A stretch of DNA of 64,000 bases from Pseudomonas cichorii. GTDB taxonomy: Bacteria; Pseudomonadota; Gammaproteobacteria; Pseudomonadales; Pseudomonadaceae. Positions 1-9,088 of the stretch are shown in pieces. The stretch covers positions 124,001-188,000 of the forward strand of contig NZ_BLVZ01000012.1 of the NCBI RefSeq assembly GCF_015471405.1, in the 5' to 3' direction. Position 1 is the stretch's first letter, and each line of letters begins with the position of its first letter. The position numbers and the translations under genes are program-made. The notes under the pieces were generated by a model, which made no database searches, was not told where the DNA came from, and saw nothing but the letters and a program-made list of their open reading frames with translations.

Positions 1-368
1 ATAAAGCGATATGACAAAAACGTTAGGCCGGCTCGCTCATTGATTCCTACCCAGTCCCGGCGCTTTTCAATCATGAAACTAAGCGTTCCGGTCACGCAAT
101 CGGGAGTAATGGGTAGTTATAATCAGTTGCCCCTAAATAATGCACGTTTTTTACGAGTTAGAAAATAGTCTTCTTGAAAATGATTAAATGAAATTGCTTT
201 CATCAGTTGGCGGCTTCTATCACTCGTTGTGTTATCGAGCGAAGCGCGTTGTAAGTTATTTCCGATATTAGGTGTCGGTTGAATAATGTCTGAAATCTAT
301 GGGATCAGGTTAAAAACAGACGCGAAATGCTTATTTTCGGCCGGTCAGCCAGCTGGCTGGACCGGTTC
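1..368. other. Non-coding left edge
   Basis: No convincing gene is seen here. The stretch is AT-richer than its surroundings. An imperfect inverted repeat at 341-365 (CCGGTCAGCCAG paired with CTGGCTGGACCGG, one bulge) sits just after the stop codon of the minus-strand TPR gene. It lacks a U-tract on the minus side, so it is a weak terminator candidate only. Confidence 0.4.
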
Positions 369-1532
369 CTAAAGTCCTTGTTGCAGGGCGGGGTCATCCG
401 GATTCTGTTGTTCGAGCTCTGCCAGCAGGACCTGCACATTCTGCAATTGACCATTTTCCTTCCAGTACTGGATCAGGAGCACCCGTGCCCGTCGGTTGGC
501 AGGCTGGTTCTGGAGTATTTGCACCAATTGCTTCTGTGCAGCTTCCAGTTGATCCAGATCATGCAGGGCTACCGCCAGGTCGTAGCGGTAATCGTTGTTG
601 CCTGGTTCAAGTTCCGCTGCCTTTGCCAGGCTGAGCAGGGCGTACTCGCTCTGCCCGTGGTTCAGTAGCCACATGCCCAGGGCATGTTGCAGCAGGGAGG
701 ATTCGGGGTTGCGCTCCAGCAAGCGGGCAAAAAGACTGCGCGCCTGATCCGCCTGACCTTTCTTGTCCAGCAGTTCGATATGCGCCAATGCGGCTTCGAC
801 GTTTTCGGGGTCCAGGGCAATGGCGTTCTTCAGGGCTGAAAGTGCAGGCTCCAGATCACCGGTCTGCAGGTAGAGCTTTGCCAGTTGCAGCTGGTTCTGT
901 GCGGTTTGCGGCTGGGTTTTCAATGCTTCCTGATAGGCCTCGGCGCCTTGTTGCAGCACGGCAAAGTACAACCCCAGATCATCCGGGGACAGCCCCAGTA
1001 ATGCACGGGTGGCGCTGAACCTCACGGATTGTTCGGCGTCTTCCAGCAGTGGGCCGAGCACGAGGCTGCGCTGTCCGTCGGGTATCAGTTTCACACTGGC
1101 TTCAATCGCTGCCTCGCGTACTTGTGGCGATGGGTTCTTGAGGCTGGCATTGAGCAGCTTGAGTGCCTGGGGGCTCGGGTAATTGTTCAGTTCGGCCAGG
1201 AGGGCCATCCGATGCGCAGGCGAAAGGTCCGTTCGCGCCAGTTGCTGATAAAGCATGCGCGCTGCGCCGGGTTTGCCGTCATGGGCTTGTTGCATCGCTT
1301 GCGCGTAGGTGTGATTCAGCTTGGCTGCGGGTTGGGCAGGGCTGCTGCGCCACGACCACACAGTCACTACCAGTGTAATGAGCACTATGGATACAGCCGC
1401 AATGCCGATCAGTTTGCGACGTCGAGTAGTGGGGCGAGGCGATGAGCCCTGTAAAGGCAATCTGGGCATATCGAGTTCCAATTCTTGACGGCTTGCAGCT
1501 TCGGGCAGTGACTGGCTGCTGTCAAACTTCAA
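369..1532 (-). CDS. Membrane-anchored TPR-repeat protein
   Basis: Encodes 387 aa. A cytoplasmic N-terminus is followed by one membrane segment near residues 40-62 (LIGIAAVSIVLITLVVTVWS), then a region with HEAT-like repeats (about 105-190) and several tetratricopeptide repeats (about 200-380, with A-L-x-x-D-P-x-N spacing). TPR proteins of this build act as scaffolds in envelope or secretion assemblies; the partner is unknown. It lies downstream of the efflux operon on the same strand, but a terminator at 1559-1592 separates them, so it is probably a separate unit. No specific function can be assigned. Confidence 0.75.
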   Translation of the reverse strand: MKFDSSQSLPEAASRQELELDMPRLPLQGSSPRPTTRRRKLIGIAAVSIVLITLVVTVWSWRSSPAQPAAKLNHTYAQAMQQAHDGKPGAARMLYQQLARTDLSPAHRMALLAELNNYPSPQALKLLNASLKNPSPQVREAAIEASVKLIPDGQRSLVLGPLLEDAEQSVRFSATRALLGLSPDDLGLYFAVLQQGAEAYQEALKTQPQTAQNQLQLAKLYLQTGDLEPALSALKNAIALDPENVEAALAHIELLDKKGQADQARSLFARLLERNPESSLLQHALGMWLLNHGQSEYALLSLAKAAELEPGNNDYRYDLAVALHDLDQLEAAQKQLVQILQNQPANRRARVLLIQYWKENGQLQNVQVLLAELEQQNPDDPALQQGL

Positions 1533-1558
1533 TCTTGAATAGCCTGTAAATACGGGAC

Positions 1559-1592
1559 GGAAAAAAGCCCCGCGCTCATGGAGTGCGAGGCT
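1559..1592 (-). terminator. Rho-independent terminator after oprN
   Basis: Read on the minus strand, AGCCTCGCAC pairs with GCGCGGGGCT (with G-U wobbles) around a short loop at 1566-1592, followed directly by a run of U (the A run at 1559-1566). It lies 23 bp beyond the oprN stop codon and should end the mexEF-oprN transcript before the TPR gene. Confidence 0.8.
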
Positions 1593-1614
1593 GATCGGTC
1601 ATGCAATCAATGCA

Positions 1615-3015
1615 TCAGGCCTGTGGTTGCCATCCACCGCCTAAAGCCTTGTAGATCGCCACGATACCGCGATAGGTCTCGATTTCTGCCTGGGCCTGTG
1701 AGTCTTCGGCTGCCAGTCGTTCCCGCTCGGCATCCAGCAGGACCAGGAAGTCCGCCGTGCCTTCGCGATACTGGATGGACGCCAGTCTCGCCGCGGCACG
1801 ACTCGATTCACTCTGGCGAATCAGAGCCAGCAGGCGTTGCTGACGTTTGTCGTAGTCGCTGAAGGCGTTTTCCGACTCTTCGAGCGCCAGCAGTACTTGC
1901 TGTTCGTAGTTGGCCAGCGCGCCTTCGGCATCTGCATCGGCGCTGCGGATCTGGGCGCGGACGCTGCCCAGATCGAAAGCGGCCCAGGTGATGTTCGGAC
2001 CCAGGGCCCAGGCTCTGGCGGCCGACGAGCCAATCTGTGAGCCACGCCCGGCAGTAAAGCCCAGGAAGCCACTCAGGCTGACCCGTGGAAACAGGTCGGC
2101 AGTCGCCACACCGATACGTGCGGTGGAGGCGGCCAGTTGACGTTCGGCTGCACGGATATCAGGACGCTGACGCAATACCTGAGTCGGATCGCCAATCGGC
2201 AAGGCCTTGGCGATGGCCGGCAGTTTTGCCGGGCTCAAGTCCACGCTGAGGCTTTCGGGCCGTTCGCCCAGCAACGTCGCGATACGGTTACGCTGACGCA
2301 CCTGCTCGGCCTGCAACTGCGGCACGCTGGCTTCGACGGCGGCGAGGCGGGCGTCGGCGCGCACCACGTCCAGCTCGTTGCCGACCCCGGCATCACGCAA
2401 TTGTGTGGTAACGCCTCGGGAATCCTGCTGGTTTTTCAGGTTGTCCCGGGCAATGGCTTCGCGTAACTGGGCGCCGCGCAATTGACCATAAGCATCGACC
2501 ACTTCGGCAATCAGCGTCACCTGAAGCTGATACAGATTGGCTTCGGCGGCTTCCTGATCCGCTTCGCTGGCTTCCAGTTGCCGTTGAATGCGACCGAACA
2601 GGTCCAGCTCCCAGGCCATGTCCAGGCCCAGGTCATAACGCTCGCTGTTGACGCGGCGCTCAGTTGTACCCGGTTGCTGGCCTTTACCCAGGTCGCTGCT
2701 GGCCCGGCTGGTGATCACGGGCATGGCATCGTTGCTGACGTCATCGCGAATCGCCCGTGCCGATTTCAGGCGGGCAAAGGCCACTCGCAGATCACGGTTG
2801 CCATCCAGTGAACGGCTGACCAGTGTGTTCAGGGTCGGGTCGTCGAACTGCTGCCACCACAGGGTATCCACCTTGCTGCGGTCATGGTTGCCCTGGGCTG
2901 CCGAGGCGAGTTTTGCCGGTGCAGTGTCAGGCGCTTTGTAATCCGGGCCGACGGCACAGGCCGCCAGCGCCAGAACCAGCAGGCTCGGAACGAAGAGTTT
3001 CAGAGCGCTCATCAA
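1615..3015 (-). CDS. oprN: RND efflux outer-membrane channel (OprN/NodT family)
   Basis: Encodes 466 aa, normal for a TolC-like outer-membrane factor of the NodT group. The N-terminus carries a lipoprotein signal with lipobox LAAC (Cys near residue 20), followed by VGPDYKAP, the usual start of mature OprM/OprN proteins. Two repeated outer-membrane efflux domains follow. It is last in a three-gene operon; its ATG overlaps the mexF stop by 4 bp (ATGA), which implies translational coupling. The channel would form the outer part of a tripartite drug/metabolite pump. OprN is chosen over OprM/OprJ because of the partner MexF-type pump. Confidence 0.88.
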   Translation of the reverse strand: MMSALKLFVPSLLVLALAACAVGPDYKAPDTAPAKLASAAQGNHDRSKVDTLWWQQFDDPTLNTLVSRSLDGNRDLRVAFARLKSARAIRDDVSNDAMPVITSRASSDLGKGQQPGTTERRVNSERYDLGLDMAWELDLFGRIQRQLEASEADQEAAEANLYQLQVTLIAEVVDAYGQLRGAQLREAIARDNLKNQQDSRGVTTQLRDAGVGNELDVVRADARLAAVEASVPQLQAEQVRQRNRIATLLGERPESLSVDLSPAKLPAIAKALPIGDPTQVLRQRPDIRAAERQLAASTARIGVATADLFPRVSLSGFLGFTAGRGSQIGSSAARAWALGPNITWAAFDLGSVRAQIRSADADAEGALANYEQQVLLALEESENAFSDYDKRQQRLLALIRQSESSRAAARLASIQYREGTADFLVLLDAERERLAAEDSQAQAEIETYRGIVAIYKALGGGWQPQA

Positions 3016-6000
3016 TGCATCTCCGCAGACAAGGTGTTCAGTTTCTGGGCCTTGGCTGCCTTGCGGGCGTCCTGGCGTTCGACATAGTTACGGATCAGCA
3101 CATAGAACACCGGCGTCAGCAGCAGACCGAAGAAGGTCACGCCGAGCATCCCGGAGAACACCGCCACGCCCATGGCATGACGCATCTCGGCACCGGCACC
3201 GCTGGAGATCACCAGTGGCACAACACCCATGATGAAAGCGAACGAGGTCATCAGGATCGGACGCAGACGCAGACGGCAGGCTTCCAGTACCGCATCCAGC
3301 GGGCTCAGGCCTTCTTCCTGTTTATCCTTGGCAAACTCGACGATCAGAATCGCGTTCTTGCATGCCAGGCCCACCAGTACGATGAGTCCGATCTGGGTAA
3401 AGATGTTGTTGTCGCTACCGGCAATGATCACCCCGGCGATGGCTGACAGCAGAGTCATCGGCACGATCAGGATCACAGCCAGCGGCAGGCTCCAGCTTTC
3501 GTACTGGGCTGCCAGTACCAGGAACGCCAGCAGTACGCAGAGCGGGAAGACAAACAGCGCGGTATTACCCGAAAGAATTTGCTGGTAAGTCAGGTCTGTC
3601 CACTCGTAGACCATGCCGTTGGGCAGTTCTTCCTTGAGCAGTTTCTCGATGGCGGCCTCTGCCTGACCGGAGCTGTAGCCCGGTGCGGCGGCACCGTTGA
3701 TCTCGGCGGTGATGAAGCCGTTGTAGTGCATCACCCGGTCGGGACCTGCGGTATCGCTGATCTTGACGAAGGTTGCCAGCGGGATCATTTCACCCAGGTT
3801 GTTACGCACCTTGAGCTGAGCGATCTGGTCGGCATCCTGACGGAACTGCTGTTCAGCCTGAACGTTGACCTGATAGGTACGGCCGAAGCGGTTGAAGTCG
3901 TTGGCGTACAACGAGCCCAGATAAACCTGCAAGGTATCGAAGATGTCGCTGATTGCAACGCCGTGGGTCTTGGCTTTTTCGCGGTCGATGGCGGCATCGA
4001 CCTGAGGCACGTTCACGGTATAGCTGGTGAACAGGCCTGCCAGCTCCGGCACGCTACGGCTCTTGGCGATGACGTTCTGGGTTTCCTTGTACAGCTCGTC
4101 ATAACCCAGGTTGCCACGGTCTTCGATCTGCAGACGGAAACCACCAATGGTGCCCAGCCCCTGTACCGGCGGTGGCGGGAAGATCGCCATGTAAGCTTCC
4201 TGAATGGACGCGAACTTGCCGTTCAGCGCGCCAGCGATGGCATTGGCCGATTGACTCGGGTCCTTGCGCTGGTCAAAGTCCTTGAGTGCAACGAATACCA
4301 CACCGTTGTTGGGGCTGTTGGTGAAGCCGTTGATCGACAGGCCCGGGAAGGCGATGGCGTTTTCGACACCTGGCTGCTGAAGCGCCAGCTCGGACATCCG
4401 CTTGATGACGTCCTCGGTACGGTCCAGGCTGGCAGCGTCCGGAAGTTGAGCGAAGGCCACCAGATACTGTTTGTCCTGACTCGGTACGAAACCGGTCGGC
4501 GTGCTGGAAAAGCCCATCCAGGTCAGAACCATCAACCCTGCGTAAACCAGCAGTGCGATGCCGCTGCTGCGAATGACGCGGGCTACCGTGCCGACATAGC
4601 CATGGCTGGCTTTCTCGAAGAAGCGGTTGAACGGACGGAACAGCCAGCCACCGAGCAGTTTGTCGAGGAACAGCGAGAACTTGTCTTTGGGCGCGCCATG
4701 AGCCTTGAGCAGGACGGCTGCCAGAGCCGGCGACAGGGTCAGGGAGTTGAACGCCGAGATCACGGTCGAGATGGCAATGGTCAGAGCGAACTGTTTATAG
4801 AACTGACCTGTCAGCCCGGAAATGAACGCAGCCGGTACGAATACCGCACACAGCACCAGCGCCGTGGCGATGATCGGCCCTGTCACTTCACCCATGGCCT
4901 TGTGGGTTGCCTCCATCGGAGACAGTCCCAGTTCGATATTACGCTCGACGTTTTCCACGACGACGATGGCGTCGTCCACCACGATACCGATGGCCAGTAC
5001 CAACCCGAACAACGACAGTGCGTTCAGGGAGAAGCCGAACATGTGCATGACCGCGAACGTACCGATCAACGACACCGGCACAGCGACCAGCGGGATGATC
5101 GAGGCGCGCCAGGTCTGCAGGAACAGGATCACGACCAGTACAACCAGGATCAGCGCTTCGAACAGGGTATGGATTACCGCTTCGATGGAGCCGCGCACGA
5201 AAATGGTCGGGTCATATACGATGCTGTAGTCCATGCCTTCCGGGAAGCCCTTTTTCAGCTCGGCCATCTTGCTGCGTACGTCATTCGAGATATCGATGGC
5301 GTTGGAGCCGGGGCGCTGGAAGATCGGAAGGGCAACAGCCGGTTTATTGTTGAGCAGCGAGCGCAGAGCGTATTGATTCGAGCCCAGTTCCACGCGGGCA
5401 ATATCTTTCAGGCGAGTGATTTCACCATCGGCACCCGCGCGAATGACAACGTTCTCGAACTCTTCCTCACTGACCAGACGGCCCTGAGTGTTGATCGACA
5501 TCTGGAAGCTGGTTGCGCTCGGGGAGGGTGGCGCGCCCAGTTGGCCGGCCGCAACCTGACGGTTTTGTTCACGAATGGCGTTGACCACATCGGTGGCGGT
5601 CAGATTGCGTGAAGCAGTCTTGTTCGGGTCCAGCCAGACACGCAGCGAGTAGTCGCCCATGCCGAACAGTTGCACGTCACCGACACCGCCCAGTCGTGCC
5701 AGCTCATCCTTGATGTTGAGCACGGCATAGTTGGACAGGTACAGCATGTCGTAGCGGTTATCCGGTGAGGTCAAGTGCACGACCATGGTCAGGTCGGGAG
5801 ACGCCTTGTCCACCGTGATACCGATACGGGTCACTTCTTCGGGCAGTTTGGGTTCGGTTCGGGTAACGCGGTTCTGCACCTGCACCTGCGCGTTGTCCAG
5901 GTCAGTGCCCAGTGCGAAGGTGATGGTCAGGGTCAGCTTGCCGTCGGCCGTGGACTGCGAGGACATGTACAGCATGTTCTCGACACCTGTGATGGCCTGT

Positions 6001-6203
6001 TCCAGTGGTGAAGCAACGGTTTCACCGATGACCTTGGGGTTGGCACCGGGGAAGTTGGCACGTACCACGACTGTGGGCGGGACCACTTCCGGGTATTCAC
6101 TGATCGGCAGCTGGAACAGCGAGATAGCGCCTGCGATCAGGATCAACAGTGACAACACTGCTGCGAAGATCGGCCGCGTGATAAAGAATTTGGAGAAGTT
6201 CAT
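3012..6203 (-). CDS. mexF: RND multidrug efflux pump, MexF-type
   Basis: Encodes 1063 aa, full length for an HAE1-family RND proton antiporter. The start MNFSKFFITRPIFAAVLSLL is typical of MexF. Twelve membrane segments can be placed: TM1 at 10-30, a cluster at about 340-500, a second cluster after about 870. Two large periplasmic loops lie between them. The charged proton-relay motif GLVLAIGIVVDDAIVVVEN in TM4 is intact. MexEF-OprN in Pseudomonas exports chloramphenicol, quinolones and quorum-sensing precursors, and is normally silent until induced by MexT. There is a 12-bp gap from mexE and a 4-bp overlap with oprN. The substrate range here cannot be read from sequence. Confidence 0.93.
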   Translation of the reverse strand: MNFSKFFITRPIFAAVLSLLILIAGAISLFQLPISEYPEVVPPTVVVRANFPGANPKVIGETVASPLEQAITGVENMLYMSSQSTADGKLTLTITFALGTDLDNAQVQVQNRVTRTEPKLPEEVTRIGITVDKASPDLTMVVHLTSPDNRYDMLYLSNYAVLNIKDELARLGGVGDVQLFGMGDYSLRVWLDPNKTASRNLTATDVVNAIREQNRQVAAGQLGAPPSPSATSFQMSINTQGRLVSEEEFENVVIRAGADGEITRLKDIARVELGSNQYALRSLLNNKPAVALPIFQRPGSNAIDISNDVRSKMAELKKGFPEGMDYSIVYDPTIFVRGSIEAVIHTLFEALILVVLVVILFLQTWRASIIPLVAVPVSLIGTFAVMHMFGFSLNALSLFGLVLAIGIVVDDAIVVVENVERNIELGLSPMEATHKAMGEVTGPIIATALVLCAVFVPAAFISGLTGQFYKQFALTIAISTVISAFNSLTLSPALAAVLLKAHGAPKDKFSLFLDKLLGGWLFRPFNRFFEKASHGYVGTVARVIRSSGIALLVYAGLMVLTWMGFSSTPTGFVPSQDKQYLVAFAQLPDAASLDRTEDVIKRMSELALQQPGVENAIAFPGLSINGFTNSPNNGVVFVALKDFDQRKDPSQSANAIAGALNGKFASIQEAYMAIFPPPPVQGLGTIGGFRLQIEDRGNLGYDELYKETQNVIAKSRSVPELAGLFTSYTVNVPQVDAAIDREKAKTHGVAISDIFDTLQVYLGSLYANDFNRFGRTYQVNVQAEQQFRQDADQIAQLKVRNNLGEMIPLATFVKISDTAGPDRVMHYNGFITAEINGAAAPGYSSGQAEAAIEKLLKEELPNGMVYEWTDLTYQQILSGNTALFVFPLCVLLAFLVLAAQYESWSLPLAVILIVPMTLLSAIAGVIIAGSDNNIFTQIGLIVLVGLACKNAILIVEFAKDKQEEGLSPLDAVLEACRLRLRPILMTSFAFIMGVVPLVISSGAGAEMRHAMGVAVFSGMLGVTFFGLLLTPVFYVLIRNYVERQDARKAAKAQKLNTLSAEMH

Positions 6204-6215
6204 CGGACGAGTCCC

Positions 6216-7457
6216 TTAGCCGCGAGGCGCAGTTGCGCTGGCGATTTTGACAGCCGCCTTGGGCGTCACTTGTGGCAGGTTGCTGGCTTCGAGGGCCTGG
6301 CGTTGTTTGAGCAGTGCAGCCAGTGTTTCGCTGGAAGCCATTGGCGTTACTTCAGGGTCTACAGGCTGGCCAGGACGGACGCGCTGCAAGCCTTTGACGA
6401 TAATGGTGTCGTCCTTGCCAAGACCGCTGCGCACGATGCGCAGGCCTTCAACCTTGGGACCCAGTTCGACGAAGCGATAGGCTGGCTTGTTGTCCTTCTC
6501 CATCACCAGTACGAATTTCTTGCCCAGATCGGTGCCTACGGCTTCGTCGTTGATCAGCATCGCGGAGTAGGTGCCGCTGCCCACCAGTTTGAGGCGTGCA
6601 TACAGGCCGGGGGTGAAACTGCCATCTGTGTTGTCGAACACAGCGCGACCGCGAATGGTGCCGGTCCTCGGGTTGACCTGGTTGTCGACGAAGTTCATCT
6701 GGCCCAGGTGAGGGTTGCCTGTTTCGTTGGACAGTCCCAGATAGACCGGAGTGGTCTGGCCACGCTGACCCTTGCGCGCCAGTTCGGTGTACTTGAGGAA
6801 TACGCGCTCGTCAGCATCGAAGTAGGCGTAGACCTTGTCGGTGGAGACCACGCTGGTCAGAGGCGTTACATCGGCCGTCACGATGTTGCCGGCAGTGATT
6901 TCCGCGCGGCTGACGCGACCGCTGATGGGCGCAGTGACGCGGGTAAAGCTCAGGTTGAGTCTGGCCACGTCCAGTTGCGCTTGAATCGCCGCAACACCGG
7001 CTTTTGCTTCCTGTGCCGAGGTCGTGCGCGAGTCTGCCAGTTCAGCGGAAATCGCATTGTTGGTACGCAGACGCTCACCGCGTTCGGCTTCGTTTTCACT
7101 GCGATTGGCTACGGCGCGAGCCTGTTGCAGTTGGGCTTCAAGACGACGAACTTCTGCCTGGAAAGGGCGTGGATCGATCTGGAACAACAGGTCGCCTTTC
7201 TTGACCAGTGAGCCGTCAGTGAAAGCCACTTGATCGATCTGCCCGGAAACCCGCGGACGAACTTCGACGGTTTCCGGCGCTTCCAGGCGACCGGTGAACT
7301 CATCCCATTCGTTGATCGGCTGTTCCAGCACTTTGGCGACACTGACTTTGGCTGCGGCTGGAGCCATGGTGGCCTCAGGTGCGCGTCCGCAGGCACTGAT
7401 CACGATCAGGGCGAGGGCGGTGAGGGGATAGCGCAAATGAGAGAGAGACTGAGACAT
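6216..7457 (-). CDS. mexE: RND efflux membrane-fusion protein, MexE-type
   Basis: Encodes 413 aa. It has a lipoprotein-like signal with cysteine near residue 23 (ALIVISACGRAP), a biotinyl-lipoyl domain split by an alpha-helical hairpin (about 85-170), a beta-barrel and a membrane-proximal domain. It links MexF to OprN across the periplasm. It is first gene of the operon. A LysR-type inverted repeat lies about 85 bp upstream (7541-7555), consistent with activation by a MexT-like regulator, but no mexT gene is in the window. Confidence 0.92.
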   Translation of the reverse strand: MSQSLSHLRYPLTALALIVISACGRAPEATMAPAAAKVSVAKVLEQPINEWDEFTGRLEAPETVEVRPRVSGQIDQVAFTDGSLVKKGDLLFQIDPRPFQAEVRRLEAQLQQARAVANRSENEAERGERLRTNNAISAELADSRTTSAQEAKAGVAAIQAQLDVARLNLSFTRVTAPISGRVSRAEITAGNIVTADVTPLTSVVSTDKVYAYFDADERVFLKYTELARKGQRGQTTPVYLGLSNETGNPHLGQMNFVDNQVNPRTGTIRGRAVFDNTDGSFTPGLYARLKLVGSGTYSAMLINDEAVGTDLGKKFVLVMEKDNKPAYRFVELGPKVEGLRIVRSGLGKDDTIIVKGLQRVRPGQPVDPEVTPMASSETLAALLKQRQALEASNLPQVTPKAAVKIASATAPRG

Positions 7458-7540
7458 GGAAAAATCCGCCGATAGTATGAGATGGGCGGATTCTGTTGTG
7501 AGGGGGTTCTATTAACGAATCGAATAAACCGAAGGTTATT

Positions 7541-7555
7541 ATCAGTGGGAATGAT
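7541..7555. promoter_or_regulatory. LysR-type box upstream of mexE
   Basis: The 15 bp ATCAGTGGGAATGAT form an inverted repeat ATCA-N7-TGAT with the T-N11-A spacing of LysR-family sites. It lies 84 bp before the mexE start, in the 351-bp gap between mexE and the divergent MBL-fold gene. Binding by a MexT-like regulator is inferred from the operon type, not shown. The rest of the gap (7458-7808) shows no other gene. Confidence 0.45.
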
Positions 7556-7808
7556 AAAGGTGATCGATGCCTCGTTTATGACCAGTCTCTTCGTCTGGTT
7601 GCTGACAGTCAACCGGCTGATGTCATAGCGTTCAACAGATTATTGAGCCGGGTAGCGGCAGTCCGTGGGACGAATTCATTTGCGACAAGACAGAAAGCAG
7701 ACGCATTGTTGAATCTCATTCATAGCCGTATCAAGTAATACAGGTCTGGTTCGATACGCCTTCTCTCCCTACCATCGCGGGCAACTTTTGAACGTGGCCT
7801 GGGCCGAG

Positions 7809-8930
7809 ATGAGAAAAATCCTGTTGCGAACATTGGCCGTGCTCACGGTCGGTATTGCCGTGCTGGTTGCGGCAGCCTTCTTCTATATGCGTCAGCCGGT
7901 TTTCGGGCAGTTGCCTCAGGGCGAGCGGCTTGCCCGCATCCAGGCGTCGCCGAACTATGTGAATGGTGCCTTTCAGAATCAGGAGGACACGCCTTTCCTG
8001 ACCAATGGTGCTACCCAGTTGTCGATCCGCATCGATAACTTTTTCGCGCAGAAGGGCAAGCCTCGGCCTGCCCATGATATTCCCACGCAAAAGACCGACC
8101 TGCGCTCGCTGGACCCACAGGATGATCTGGTGGTGTGGCTCGGCCATTCTTCCTGGTACGTGCAACTGAACGGCAAACGCATCCTGATCGACCCGGTATT
8201 CAGTGATCATGCGGCGCCATTGCCCGGAGTGGTGACTGCGTTTGGCGGCACGAATATCTATTCGGTGCAGGACATGCCATGGATCGATGTATTACTGCTC
8301 ACCCACGACCATTACGATCACATCGATTACCCGACGATCCTTGCCCTCAAGCCTCTGGTCAAACAGGTGGTTACCGGATTGGGCATCGGAGCGCATTTCG
8401 AGTCCTGGGGTTATGACGCGGCCAGGGTTCACGAGCTGGACTGGTATGACAGCTATGAAGTCAGCAAGGATCTGAAACTGCATGCGACACCTGCGCGGCA
8501 TTATTCCGGACGCACACTGACCCGTAATCAGGCGTTGTGGGTAGGGTTTGCGCTGGAATCCCCTCAGCGGCGGCTGTTCTTCAGCGGCGACTCTGGCTAT
8601 GGCAGCCACTTTGCAGAGATTGGCAAACGCTTCGGTCCGTTCGACTGGGTGTCGCTCGACAGCGGTCAGTACGATCCGCGTTGGGCTCACCTGCACATGA
8701 ACCCCGAAGAGGCCGCTCAGGCTGCCAACGACCTCGGTGCCCGAGTATTGACTCCGGGGCATGTGGGACGCTTCTCCCTCGCGTCACATGACTGGAACGA
8801 TCCTTTCCGACGCCTGACTGTGGCCAGCGAAGGAAGGGGCTATGCCCTGTGGACCCCCATGATCGGTCAGCCTGTTCACTTCGACGGTCGTGCCCAGACC
8901 TTTGAGGCATGGTGGAACAGCGTCGACTGA
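7809..8930 (+). CDS. MBL-fold metal-dependent hydrolase, membrane anchored
   Basis: Encodes 373 aa from ATG 7809; an upstream in-frame TTG at 7788 would add seven residues. An N-terminal signal anchor (residues 3-25) precedes a metallo-beta-lactamase fold of the UlaG/NAPE-PLD type. Metal ligands are visible: THDHYDHID (HxHxDH), a downstream His in ATPARHYSGR, the Asp in FFSGDSGY and a C-terminal GHVGRF. Similar proteins hydrolyse phosphodiester or lactone substrates; the real substrate is unknown. It probably faces the periplasm. It stands alone, divergent from mexE. Confidence 0.85.
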   Translation: MRKILLRTLAVLTVGIAVLVAAAFFYMRQPVFGQLPQGERLARIQASPNYVNGAFQNQEDTPFLTNGATQLSIRIDNFFAQKGKPRPAHDIPTQKTDLRSLDPQDDLVVWLGHSSWYVQLNGKRILIDPVFSDHAAPLPGVVTAFGGTNIYSVQDMPWIDVLLLTHDHYDHIDYPTILALKPLVKQVVTGLGIGAHFESWGYDAARVHELDWYDSYEVSKDLKLHATPARHYSGRTLTRNQALWVGFALESPQRRLFFSGDSGYGSHFAEIGKRFGPFDWVSLDSGQYDPRWAHLHMNPEEAAQAANDLGARVLTPGHVGRFSLASHDWNDPFRRLTVASEGRGYALWTPMIGQPVHFDGRAQTFEAWWNSVD

Positions 8931-9088
8931 AGTGCTGACCCAGCCTCTACATACGCTTCAAGCGACTCGGCTGGCATGGGCCTGAGAATGCCCTCGGCCG
9001 AATCATCTGAGCAGGTTATGCGGATTGTGCCGACAGGTTTGTCGCGCAGTTCTCCCACTCTCTCGAAAGCCTCAGCAGGTGGAGAAAT

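Noticed and set aside
341..365. Hairpin as terminator of the TPR gene
   Set aside because: The stem is good but no U-tract follows on the minus strand.
3579..5612. 677-aa open frame on the plus strand inside mexF
   Set aside because: Antisense shadow of a GC-rich conserved gene; no RBS or family features, while mexF on the other strand is unmistakable.
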